Of a stretch of 64,000 bases of DNA, positions 53,390 through 61,329 are shown in pieces. The notes under the pieces were generated by a model that saw nothing but the letters and a program-made list of their open reading frames with translations, had not been told where the DNA came from and did not search any database. Where the stretch lies: contig NZ_JAUXVR010000022.1 of assembly GCF_030680395.1 (NCBI RefSeq), forward strand, positions 1 through 64,000, given 5' to 3'. Each line of letters begins with the position of its first letter. Within the stretch, counting starts at the first letter, position 1. Both the position numbers and the translations under genes were made by a program. The DNA is from Methylobacter sp. (lineage in GTDB: Bacteria; Pseudomonadota; Gammaproteobacteria; Methylococcales; Methylomonadaceae).

Positions 53390-54046
53390 TTAATGTTCAT
53401 GCACTTCAATAAGCCCCTGCCGACTTGCCAACAAAGTCAACTCGGCCAACGTTTCCGCACCCATTTTTTCCTTGATGACAGTACCGTGGTTGCATACCGT
53501 TTTGTAACTCAAACACAGTTTTTCCGCCGCCTTTCTAACGGTATAACCATTCGCCAATAAACAGAACACATCGAACTCTCTAGGGGAAAGCAGCTTGATT
53601 TTTTCCGCCTCGTCCTGTTCGCCAGCCATAGAAACAGCCAGTTGCTGGGCAATATCAGGATCGACATAAGTCCCGCCTTGGGCAATTTTATACACCGCAG
53701 TAACCAGCGTTTCAGGCACGCTGCTTTTGGTGATATAGCCCTTGGCTCCGGCCGCAAGCGCCCTCGTCACATAGACCAGTTCATTATGAATGCTGAATAC
53801 CAGAATTTTACAGTGCGGATCACGATTGAGCAGTCTCCTGATACTCTCAAAACCGCCGATGCCCGGCATCGATAAATCCGTCACCACAATGTCCGGCTGA
53901 TACCGGTTATACATTTGGCACGCTGTCTCGCCGCGATCCGCCTCATAAATCTGTCCGATTTTATCGGATAAGGAAAGATAAGCTTTGTATCCCGACCTAA
54001 CCACGGCGTGATCATCCACCAATAACACACTAATCTTACCCGCCAC
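53390..54046 (-). CDS. mxaB: MxaB, LuxR-type response regulator of methanol oxidation
   Basis: 218-residue NarL/FixJ-type regulator. Receiver domain about 1-120 with acidic pocket DDH (11-13), phospho-Asp57 in VVTDLSMPG and Lys in YITKSS; LuxR helix-turn-helix about 148-210 (LLSPREFDVFCLLANGYTVRKAAEKLCLSYKTVCNH). In the methanotroph Methylotuvimicrobium buryatense an orphan regulator of this type, MxaB, is needed for mxa expression and the lanthanide switch, acting below the kinase MxaY. It lies divergently from mxaF, which fits. No kinase gene is in the window. Confidence 0.88.
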   Translation of the reverse strand: MAGKISVLLVDDHAVVRSGYKAYLSLSDKIGQIYEADRGETACQMYNRYQPDIVVTDLSMPGIGGFESIRRLLNRDPHCKILVFSIHNELVYVTRALAAGAKGYITKSSVPETLVTAVYKIAQGGTYVDPDIAQQLAVSMAGEQDEAEKIKLLSPREFDVFCLLANGYTVRKAAEKLCLSYKTVCNHGTVIKEKMGAETLAELTLLASRQGLIEVHEH

Positions 54047-54365
54047 TACCTTACTCCTTAACGTGTCAAAACAGCCATCATGCCTGTTTATAAACGCTAA
54101 ATCGATAGGAGCTTTTCCTGTTTTATTCCGCCCAACGATACAGGAAGTTTTCTTGGTTTATTCCGGGATTTTTCCCGCCGATTTCAGGGCTTATTCCGTA
54201 ACGCTGCAAGCAACCGCTCCCGTACTATGACCGCCTGCTCAGCCCTGCATCTCAATGAGGCATTGCAAACGTTTTGATCAAGAAAGCTGGTTGTCTTACT
54301 TACCCTTTATTGATACGCACAGGCTTGGCTTTATAAGTACAACAATCATAACCCCTGGAGGAACT
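54047..54365. promoter_or_regulatory. Divergent mxaB/mxaF control region with TTATTCCG triplet
   Basis: 319 bp between the two divergent genes. The octamer TTATTCCG occurs three times in the same direction at 54123-54130, 54158-54165 and 54191-54198 (spacing 35 and 33 bp, about three helical turns). The middle copy adjoins a small palindrome CGGGATTTTTCCCG. These repeats are good candidates for regulator binding sites. The mxaF ribosome site GGAGG is at 54357-54361. The promoter itself could not be fixed. Confidence 0.6.
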
Positions 54366-56180
54366 ATGCGGATTTCCAAATTCACCCGCGCCGCTGTCGC
54401 ATCAGCTGTCTGTAGCGGTGCTCTATTGACGGTTTCCATGCCGACACAGGCCAACAAGGCCCTGGATAGACTGTCGAAAGAAGATACTAACTGGGTCATG
54501 CAGACCAAAGACTACAGTGCCAGCCACTTTAGCGACATGACCCAGATTAACGCGCACAACGTCCAGCATCTACAGCCGGTCTGGTCGTTTTCCACGGGCG
54601 TGCTGAACGGCCATGAAGGCGGACCGCTGGTCATTGACGGCATTATGTATGTGCATACGCCCTTCCCTAATAATATTTTTGCCATCGACCTGGACGAGCC
54701 CGGCAAAATTCTGTGGGAACACAAGCCCAAGCAAAACCCCGCTGCCCGTGCAGTCGCCTGTTGCGACGTGGTAAACAGAGGCTTGGCTTACGCACCCGCC
54801 GGTGACGGTTATCCGGCGACTATTTTCCAGAATCAACTGGACGGCCATATCGTTGCCTTAAACGCGAAGACCGGCGAAGTGTTGTGGAAAATGGAGAATT
54901 CCGATATTGCGATGGGCTCCACGCTGACCGTCGCGCCTTTTGTGGCTAAAGATAAAGTCATTGTCGGCAGCTCAGGCGCGGAACTGGGCGTAAGAGGCTA
55001 TGCCACCGCCTATAACATCAAAGACGGCAAACAGGCCTGGCGCGTTTATGCGACCGGTCCCGATGAAGACATCAAACTGGCCAAGGATTTTAACAGCGCC
55101 AACCCGCATTACGGCCAATTCGGACTGGGTCTTAAAACCTGGGAAGGCGACGCCTGGAAAATCGGCGGCGGCACCAACTGGGGCTGGTATGCGTTCGATC
55201 CCGATCTGGACATGCTCTATTACGGCTCTGGCAACCCCGCACCGTGGAATGAAACCATGCGTCCGGGCGACAACAAATGGACGATGACCATCTGGGGCCG
55301 CGACATCAATACCGGCGAAGCGAAATTCGGTTATCAAAAAACGCCGCATGACGAATGGGACTACGCCGGCGTCAACTACATGGGCTTATCGGAGCAGCTG
55401 GTTGACGGCAAAATGACCAAACTGCTGACCCACCCCGACCGCAACGGCCTGGTTTATACCCTGAACCGTGAAAACGGCGATCTGGTCAACGCCTTTAAAA
55501 TCGACGATACCGTCAACTGGGTTAAAAAAGTCGATTTAAAAACCGGCCTGCCGGTTCGCGATCCTGAATTTTCGACGCACATGGATCACGAAGCCAAAGG
55601 CATTTGCCCGTCCGCGATGGGTTATCACAACCAGGGCATCGAATCGTACGATCCGAACAAAAAACTGTTCTTCATGGGCACCAACCATATCTGCATGGAC
55701 TGGGAACCGTTCATGCTGCCTTACCGCGCTGGCCAGTTCTTTGTCGGCGCGACGCTGAACATGTATCCGGGACCTAAAGGCACCTTGGGACAAGTTAAAG
55801 CGATGAATTCCGTGACCGGTAAATTCGAATGGGAAATCAAGGAAAAGTTTGCAGTCTGGGGCGGCACCACCGCAACAGCGGGCGACCTGGTTTTCTACGG
55901 TACCTTGGACGGTCACATCAAAGCGCTGGATTCCCGGAACGGTAAAGAATTATGGAAATTCAAACTGCCCTCCGGCGTTATCGGCCACCCGATCACCTTT
56001 GGACACAAAGGCAAGCAATATGTGGCGATTTACTACGGTGTCGGCGGCTGGCCCGGTGTCGGTTTAGTGTTCGACTTGCAGGACCCTACCGCAGGTTTGG
56101 GTGCAGTCGGTGCGTTTAAAGAACTGGCCCACTACACGCAACAAGGCGGTGGCGTGATGGTCTTTGCATTGGGCTATTAA
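54366..56180 (+). CDS. mxaF: MxaF, large subunit of Ca-dependent methanol dehydrogenase
   Basis: 604-residue PQQ enzyme that oxidises methanol to formaldehyde in the periplasm and passes electrons to cytochrome cL. Signal peptide of 29 residues (ends PTQA). In mature numbering the vicinal disulfide Cys103-Cys104, metal ligands Glu177 and Asn261 and catalytic Asp303 all fall exactly at the known positions. The residue two after Asp303 is Ala (DYAGVN) where XoxF enzymes have the extra Asp for lanthanides, so this is the calcium form. Tryptophan-docking repeats are clear. The start at 54366 follows GGAGG and gives the signal peptide; a 37-codon longer reading is not supported. Confidence 0.98.
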   Translation: MRISKFTRAAVASAVCSGALLTVSMPTQANKALDRLSKEDTNWVMQTKDYSASHFSDMTQINAHNVQHLQPVWSFSTGVLNGHEGGPLVIDGIMYVHTPFPNNIFAIDLDEPGKILWEHKPKQNPAARAVACCDVVNRGLAYAPAGDGYPATIFQNQLDGHIVALNAKTGEVLWKMENSDIAMGSTLTVAPFVAKDKVIVGSSGAELGVRGYATAYNIKDGKQAWRVYATGPDEDIKLAKDFNSANPHYGQFGLGLKTWEGDAWKIGGGTNWGWYAFDPDLDMLYYGSGNPAPWNETMRPGDNKWTMTIWGRDINTGEAKFGYQKTPHDEWDYAGVNYMGLSEQLVDGKMTKLLTHPDRNGLVYTLNRENGDLVNAFKIDDTVNWVKKVDLKTGLPVRDPEFSTHMDHEAKGICPSAMGYHNQGIESYDPNKKLFFMGTNHICMDWEPFMLPYRAGQFFVGATLNMYPGPKGTLGQVKAMNSVTGKFEWEIKEKFAVWGGTTATAGDLVFYGTLDGHIKALDSRNGKELWKFKLPSGVIGHPITFGHKGKQYVAIYYGVGGWPGVGLVFDLQDPTAGLGAVGAFKELAHYTQQGGGVMVFALGY

Positions 56181-56206
56181 GTTGTGCTGGTTCCCAAGCT
56201 GGAGCT

Positions 56207-56410
56207 CTCGTCGTTATACGCAAGTCTGTTCAAGACCGTCATTTAGGCATGAAAGCTGAAATGGCGGCCCTGGATGTAGGCCGGAATAAGTCCGCCCGAC
56301 GTCAGCAAGGGCGGATGTTTCCGGCAATCGGAGCGCCGGAAACACCAGTCCTGCGCTTAACGCGCGGACAGGCTTATTCCGGCCTACGTCGAGATGTGTA
56401 TAACGACGAG
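56207..56410. mobile_element. 204-bp MITE-like element between mxaF and mxaJ
   Basis: Ends are perfect 13-bp inverted repeats (CTCGTCGTTATAC at 56207, GTATAACGACGAG ending 56410). The 10-bp sequence AGCTGGAGCT is repeated directly on both sides (56197-56206 and 56411-56420), like a target-site duplication, and the flanks rejoin into a GTTCCCAAGCTGGAGCTTGGGAAC palindrome of a family seen elsewhere in the window. Inside is a 138-bp structured core (56273-56410) with GTAGGCCGGAATAAG/CTTATTCCGGCCTAC arms. No transposase is encoded. The core recurs at 58275. Confidence 0.75.
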
Positions 56411-56469
56411 AGCTGGAGCTTGGGAACTAGCGAAGTAGCTACATTAAACCAGCATTAATGAGAGTAAAT

Positions 56470-57309
56470 ATGCAGATAAACAAGTTTTTCATAACGGCTT
56501 TATGTTTGGGGTGCGGCTTAGCAATACCCCAAGCCATGGCCGAACAAAACAAACCGCTAAAGGTTTGCGCGGCGGAAAACGAAATGCCTTATTCCAATAA
56601 GGCAGGCGAAGGCTTCGAGAACAAACTGGCGGAACTGGTCGGCAAAGCGCTGAATAGAAAAGTCGAATACCTTGGCTGGACCGACCCGCGCTACTACATA
56701 CGCGACACGCTGGATAAAGGACTCTGCGATGTGGCAATGGGCGTTGATAAGGGCGATCCCCGCGTTCTAACCACCCAGCCTTATTACCGTTCCGGCTACG
56801 TCTTCATCTCGCGCGAAGCCGATAACCTGGATCTGGAAAATTGGGATAGCGAAGCATTACGCAAGGCGCAGCGCATCGCTTTCGTGCCCGGCACACCGCC
56901 GGAAGTGATGATGCGGGCTATCGGGCGTTACAACGATATGTTCAATTATTCCCAGGAGCTGGTGGGCTTTAAATCCAGACGCAACCAGTACATTAAATAC
57001 GAAACCTCGAAACTGGTTTCTGAAATTTCATCGGGTCATGCCGGGATTGCCGCTCTTTGGGGGCCTTCTGCCGCGCGTTATGTTAAAGCATCGAGCATAC
57101 CGTTAGTGATGACGATGGTTCCTGACGACAACGTTCACGCAGACGGACAAAAAGTCGACTTTCACTTCAGTACCTCGATGGGCGTTCGAAAAAACGATCC
57201 GACCTTACTGGCTGAGTTGAACAAGGTTATTGAAGACAATCGGGATGAAATAACCGAGCTGCTGGAAGAGGAAGGCATCCCTTTGGTTGCTGAACCCGAT
57301 GCATCTTAA
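56470..57309 (+). CDS. mxaJ: MxaJ, periplasmic methanol oxidation protein
   Basis: 279-residue periplasmic protein with the fold of solute-binding proteins (family 3): signal peptide MQINKFFITALCLGCGLAIP-QAMA, then LKVCAAENEMPYSNKAGEGFENKLAELVGKALNR and GLCDVAMGVDKGDPRVLTTQPYYRSGYVFI. MxaJ is required to form active methanol dehydrogenase and is probably a chaperone for MxaF/MxaI assembly. The ATG at 56470 is chosen for its signal peptide and the AGAG ahead of it; another ATG is four codons upstream. Confidence 0.95.
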   Translation: MQINKFFITALCLGCGLAIPQAMAEQNKPLKVCAAENEMPYSNKAGEGFENKLAELVGKALNRKVEYLGWTDPRYYIRDTLDKGLCDVAMGVDKGDPRVLTTQPYYRSGYVFISREADNLDLENWDSEALRKAQRIAFVPGTPPEVMMRAIGRYNDMFNYSQELVGFKSRRNQYIKYETSKLVSEISSGHAGIAALWGPSAARYVKASSIPLVMTMVPDDNVHADGQKVDFHFSTSMGVRKNDPTLLAELNKVIEDNRDEITELLEEEGIPLVAEPDAS

Positions 57310-57334
57310 AAATCATAAAGATATAGGTTTTAAC

Positions 57335-57811
57335 ATGAACAGGAAAAAATTATTTGTTGCATCGGCTGTCAGCCTTGCGCTGATCAGCACGGCGGCTTTA
57401 GCGGAAATAACCTTTCGCAATACCATTACCGGTGCACCGCTGGATATGAGCGTCGCCAAATCGGGCGGCAACGAAGCTGTTTTCAATCAATTTAAGGAGA
57501 CAGGCAAGAACCCCTACAACGGTGATAAAGAAGCCGTACAAAAAGGCCACGATCTGTTTATGCCCGCCTGCTCCGGCTGTCATGGTCACGAAGCCGAAGG
57601 TAAATTAGGACCGGGACTGGCGGACGATTACTGGACCTATCCATCGGCTGCGACCGATCAGGGTTTGTTCGAAGTGCTGTTCGGCGGCGCCAACGGCATG
57701 ATGGGGCCGCAATACGTCAATCTATCGACCGATGAAATGCTGTTGATTATGTCCTGGATACGGGACATCTACAAAGGCGATCCGAAAAAAGCCAAATGGT
57801 TAAAAAAATAG
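57335..57811 (+). CDS. mxaG: MxaG, cytochrome cL
   Basis: 158-residue periplasmic cytochrome that takes electrons from methanol dehydrogenase. Signal peptide (ends AALA, residue 23), haem site Cys79-Ser-Gly-Cys82-His83, and probable axial Met in GANGMMGPQYV. The stretch EITFRNTITGAPLDMS at the mature start and DDYWTYPSAATDQGLFEVLFGG are typical. The preceding mxaJ stop is 25 bp away. A 16-codon longer reading overlaps mxaJ and has no signal peptide. Confidence 0.97.
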   Translation: MNRKKLFVASAVSLALISTAALAEITFRNTITGAPLDMSVAKSGGNEAVFNQFKETGKNPYNGDKEAVQKGHDLFMPACSGCHGHEAEGKLGPGLADDYWTYPSAATDQGLFEVLFGGANGMMGPQYVNLSTDEMLLIMSWIRDIYKGDPKKAKWLKK

Positions 57812-57824
57812 AGAGGAAAAACCC

Positions 57825-58109
57825 ATGAAAAAAATGCTTTTAATTAATGCAGGCGTCGTGTTGGCGGCGCTGTCCTATTCGGCTATCGCATACGACGGCC
57901 AAAATTGCAGCGAACCGGGCGTTTGCTGGGAACCCAAGCCGGGTTACCCGGAAAAAGTGGCTGGCAGCAAGTATGATCCGAAACACGATGTCAATGAACT
58001 CAACAAGCAAGCCCAATCGGTTATAGAAATGGAAGAACGTAATAAAAAACGTCAGGAAAATTCAGCCAAGACCGGCAAGTTTGTTTATGACTTGGATGAT
58101 ATCGAGTAA
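57825..58109 (+). CDS. mxaI: MxaI, small subunit of methanol dehydrogenase
   Basis: 94-residue precursor, signal peptide of 22 residues (MKKMLLINAGVVLAALSYSA-IA) and a 72-residue mature chain starting YDGQNC. Two cysteines in NCSEPGVCWEPKPGYPEKVAGSKYDP form the known disulfide loop, and the rest is a long charged helix (MEERNKKRQENSAKTGKF) that lies along MxaF. It makes the alpha2beta2 enzyme. AGAGAGGAAAA precedes the ATG; mxaG ends 13 bp upstream. Confidence 0.98.
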   Translation: MKKMLLINAGVVLAALSYSAIAYDGQNCSEPGVCWEPKPGYPEKVAGSKYDPKHDVNELNKQAQSVIEMEERNKKRQENSAKTGKFVYDLDDIE

Positions 58110-58471
58110 TGATTTGTTTTGGGCATGGATACATTGCAGCTTTCTTCCCCTTGTCAGTCTGTTTGTATCTTATGCCCTTTTTTATGCTCCAGCTTGGGAA
58201 CCCAGAGGACGAAGCTCCAGCTTCGCGAGACGATAAGCTACGACTGCATGGATGCAGGAGGTAGAGCAACGCAGGATGTAGGCCGGAATAAGACCGCCCG
58301 GCGTCAGCCAGGGTGGGTGTTTCCGGCATCGGAGCGCCGGAAACACCAGTCCTGCGCTTAACGCGCGGACAGGCTTATTCCGGCCTACGTCGAGATGTGT
58401 ATAACGACGAGCGCGCTACGTGGGAACGAGGGGCTCGCCGCATAGATGAATCCAGATTTTTTATAAAGCCA
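58110..58471. other. Repeat-rich mxaI-mxaR spacer
   Basis: 362 bp, unusual inside an operon. It holds a GCTCCAGCTTGGGAACCC half-palindrome (58187), GAAGCTCCAGCTTC (58211-58224), then the 137-bp repeat core described separately at 58275. No gene is evident. The spacer could weaken or end transcription between the enzyme genes and the maturation genes. Confidence 0.6.
58275..58411. repeat. Second copy of the mxaF-mxaJ element core
   Basis: 137 bp matching 56273-56410 with, by eye, five substitutions and one single-base gap. It keeps the right-hand 13-bp terminal repeat GTATAACGACGAG (58399-58411) and the CCGGAATAAG/CTTATTCCGG arms, but the left end with its CTCGTCGTTATAC repeat is missing. It ends 60 bp before the mxaR start codon. 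Confidence 0.9.
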
Positions 58472-59488
58472 ATGAACACAGACATCCAACTTACCGACTG
58501 GCGCGAGCAAGCGTTACAGTTTGAACGACAAATCAACCAAACCGTTATCGGTCTACAGCCTGCGGTCAGGCATATCATCCTGGCGGTTTTCGCCAGAGGC
58601 CATGTCTTGCTGGAAGGTAATGTCGGCGTCGGCAAAACCACGCTGCTAAGAGCGGTTGCCCAAGGCTTGGGCGGCGATTACCAACGGATTGAAGGCACTA
58701 TCGACCTGATGCCGGCCGACTTGATCTATTACACTTACTTAAACGACCAAGGCCGTCCGTGCGTCGATCCGGGACCTTTGCTTAAACACGGCGACACACT
58801 CGCCACCTTCTTCTTCAACGAAATCAACCGCGCCCGTCCGCAAGTCCATGCCTTGCTGTTAAGAGCGATGGCCGAGCGCAGCATCAACGCTTTTAACCGC
58901 GACTATCATTTCCCGCACATCCAGGTTTTTGCCGACCGCAACCGCGTCGAGAAGGAAGAAACCTTCGAGTTGCCCGCCGCCGCCAAAGACCGCTTTATGA
59001 TGGAAATCAATATCGATATGCCCAGAGGGGATACTGAGCTGGATGAGCTGATGTTCAATCCCCGTTTTCACGATACCGACCGGCTTATCACCGGCGTCGC
59101 TAACAGCGGCATTTACTACCGGCTCAATGAGCTGGCGCAAACGGTGCAGCAACGCATACAGACCAGCCCCAAACTCCATGCCTACGCACTGAGCTTATGG
59201 AAAGCCACGCATCAGCCGCACCAATACGGCGTTCAATTGACCGATGTCGAAATGCCGCAATTGTTAATGGCCGGAGCCAGTCCACGCGGCATGAGTTACT
59301 TGATCCGCGCCGCCAAAACCCGCGCTTGGCTGGAACACAGGGATCATGTCTTGCCGGAAGACCTGCAAGCGGTTTTTCCGGTCTGCATGACGCACCGGCT
59401 GTTTTTAAACCCGATGGTTGCCTACAGGAAAGAACAGCTGTTGCCCGAATTGATCGAGGGGATTTTGAACCAGGTGGCTGCGCCTTGA
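58472..59488 (+). CDS. mxaR: MxaR, MoxR-type AAA+ ATPase
   Basis: 338-residue cytoplasmic AAA+ ATPase of the MoxR family, whose founder is this gene. Walker A GNVGVGKTT (residues 49-57), Walker B FFFNEINRARPQ, sensor stretch LPAAAKDRFMMEINIDMP and C-terminal helical lid (ASPRGMSYLIRAAKTRAWLEHRDHVLPEDLQAVFP). It is needed, with VWA partners such as MxaC and MxaL, to make active, calcium-loaded methanol dehydrogenase. The start at 58472 is chosen because a longer reading runs into the upstream repeat. Confidence 0.95.
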   Translation: MNTDIQLTDWREQALQFERQINQTVIGLQPAVRHIILAVFARGHVLLEGNVGVGKTTLLRAVAQGLGGDYQRIEGTIDLMPADLIYYTYLNDQGRPCVDPGPLLKHGDTLATFFFNEINRARPQVHALLLRAMAERSINAFNRDYHFPHIQVFADRNRVEKEETFELPAAAKDRFMMEINIDMPRGDTELDELMFNPRFHDTDRLITGVANSGIYYRLNELAQTVQQRIQTSPKLHAYALSLWKATHQPHQYGVQLTDVEMPQLLMAGASPRGMSYLIRAAKTRAWLEHRDHVLPEDLQAVFPVCMTHRLFLNPMVAYRKEQLLPELIEGILNQVAAP

Positions 59489-59620
59489 CGGCATTCCCGC
59501 GCAGCGCGTGAGAACGAGGACAAAACGTTGGGAACGGGGTTTCAAACCCCGCCCCGCCTAGAGACAAACTTAATAGCATTCACCTTGACGCATAAAACAA
59601 GAAAAATACCGTAAAAACCC

Positions 59621-60457
59621 ATGACCGAAACGCTACATTATCGCTTACCCTGGCAATCAAGTTCCGTTTATCCCGGAGCGCATCCCGGACAAATGATCGG
59701 CGCCGGACAGCTGTTCAAGCGCCACGAACCGCTTATCGCCAGCCCCGACCCCAGACGCATAGACTTGCGCGCCAGCGTACTCGATCCGTTTTCTTCGTAC
59801 CGGGTGCGCGTCTATCAACAGCAAAGCAGCGTCAACGTCTATCTGATTGCCGATATGTCGGCGTCAATGGGCTATGCCGACAAACAACAAACCCTGCTCC
59901 GTTTTTTACTGACCGCAGCCCATTCGGCCTTCGGTTACGGCGACAAATTCGGCTTTATCGGCTGCACCGAGCGTATCGAGCATCGCTGGCTGCTTCCCGC
60001 CGGTCAACACTTGGGACGGGTATCGGCACTGGCAACACAACTGGAACGCCTTAACTTTAGCGGCAGCGCAAACGGACTGCAAAATGCGGTAGCCTTTCTG
60101 CCTGCCGAGCGCTCGCTGGTATTTTTGCTATCCGACTGCCATTTTCCGCTGCCGCAGTTGCGCGCCGTATTAGGTTCGCTACAGGCTCACGACGTGATCC
60201 CCTTGGTGTTGTGGAATCAGCACGAATACGCAGCCTTGCCCAACTGGGGCCTTATTTCGTTTCAGGACATGGAAAACCATGCGATCCGCACGCTGTTCAT
60301 GCGTCCGGCCTTACGGCAAAAAATAATGGCCGCCTACCGGCAACGCCAAAACGACCTGAAACATAGCTTCAGGGCCTTTGGCAGCGAGCCCTTATTTATT
60401 ACCGAACGCTACAACACCCAAACCGTTAATCGTCATTTGCAGCAGAGGGTCGCATGA
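59621..60457 (+). CDS. mxaS: MxaS, DUF58 protein
   Basis: 278-residue DUF58 protein, related to VWA domains. A metal-site-like motif is seen in YLIADMSASMGYAD, preceded by the family stretch RRIDLRASVLDPFSSYRVRVYQQQ. No membrane helix. Part of the MoxR-linked set (mxaRSACKL) needed for activating methanol dehydrogenase; its direct role is not known. It overlaps mxaA by four bases (ATGA). 132 bp of repeat-like DNA separates it from mxaR. Confidence 0.93.
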   Translation: MTETLHYRLPWQSSSVYPGAHPGQMIGAGQLFKRHEPLIASPDPRRIDLRASVLDPFSSYRVRVYQQQSSVNVYLIADMSASMGYADKQQTLLRFLLTAAHSAFGYGDKFGFIGCTERIEHRWLLPAGQHLGRVSALATQLERLNFSGSANGLQNAVAFLPAERSLVFLLSDCHFPLPQLRAVLGSLQAHDVIPLVLWNQHEYAALPNWGLISFQDMENHAIRTLFMRPALRQKIMAAYRQRQNDLKHSFRAFGSEPLFITERYNTQTVNRHLQQRVA

Positions 60458-61329
60458 GAATTCTGTTAATCATGGCGTTGTCGCTGCTGGGCTGTTCCGG
60501 TCAGATTGATGAGCCGGTCAGTTACTTTAAGGTCGAAACGCCCCGCCCCTTCGGTTACGTTAACGGCGATGAAATTCCCCAGCACATCGTGATCGAAACC
60601 CGTTCGGGCATCAGTTTGCAACCCGGCAGCTTGCCGGTCAAAGGACAAATCAACCGCTGGCTGAACCTGAATCAGGTCACGGTTAAACAAAGCGGACAGC
60701 GCTATGAAATCGACTTTCTCTACCAGGTTTTTTACGCGCCGCTGGAGGTTAAATCGTTGACCCTGCCCGGCTTTACCGTGCAGCTCAGCCAGGGCGAAAA
60801 AAGCATCGGCCAAAACGTTCCCGCCTGGACTTTTACCCTGTCCCCGCTCAGGGAGTTGATGGTACGCCAAAGCGAACAGGGCGAATACATGCGCCCCGAC
60901 AGCCCGCCGCCGTTATTGACGGACACCCAGGCCTTGTACGGCTTGGCGGCCAGCCTGAGCGTTGCCGTACTGATAGCGGTCTACTTGGGTTATTTATACG
61001 GCTGTTATCCCAACATGCTGCGACGCACCGTGTTCAAGCGGGCGTTGCGCAAACTGGCGGGATTGTCTAAAGCCGACATGGAGCAAGCCTTGACCGTTGT
61101 TCATCACGCCCTGAACAGTCTCAACGGACAGCCGCTGTTCCTTAACCGGCTGGGCGAATTTTACCGGCGCAACCCGCAGTATCTGCAAATAAACGCCCAA
61201 TTGCTTTGGTTTTTCAACTACTCCAATCGTTACTTTTTTTCCGACGGCATGATTGTTGTCGCGCAGGATTTGCAACAGCTAAAAAACCTCTGCGAGCAAT
61301 GCCGCAAAATCGAACGGGGCAGCCGATGA
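60454..61329 (+). CDS. mxaA: MxaA, calcium-insertion accessory protein
   Basis: 291-residue membrane-bound protein. The N-terminus looks like a lipoprotein signal (MRILLIMALSLLGCSG), a beta-rich periplasmic part follows (about 20-150), then one helix (LYGLAASLSVAVLIAVYLGYLYGCY) and a cytoplasmic helical part. MxaA in Methylobacterium is needed for calcium insertion into methanol dehydrogenase. Overlaps mxaS upstream and mxaC downstream by ATGA, so translation is coupled. Confidence 0.92.
   Translation: MRILLIMALSLLGCSGQIDEPVSYFKVETPRPFGYVNGDEIPQHIVIETRSGISLQPGSLPVKGQINRWLNLNQVTVKQSGQRYEIDFLYQVFYAPLEVKSLTLPGFTVQLSQGEKSIGQNVPAWTFTLSPLRELMVRQSEQGEYMRPDSPPPLLTDTQALYGLAASLSVAVLIAVYLGYLYGCYPNMLRRTVFKRALRKLAGLSKADMEQALTVVHHALNSLNGQPLFLNRLGEFYRRNPQYLQINAQLLWFFNYSNRYFFSDGMIVVAQDLQQLKNLCEQCRKIERGSR

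Noticed and set aside
54366-56180. XoxF-type (lanthanide) methanol dehydrogenase
   Set aside because: The position two after catalytic Asp303 is Ala, not Asp, and mxaJ, mxaG and mxaI follow, which is the calcium MxaF arrangement.
56249-56458. 69-codon frame between mxaF and mxaJ
   Set aside because: It consists mostly of the structured repeat and the same frame recurs in the other repeat copy; no sign of a protein.
58313-58471. Longer N-terminus for MxaR
   Set aside because: These 53 codons read through the repeat core and do not resemble MoxR proteins; the ATG at 58472 fits the family.
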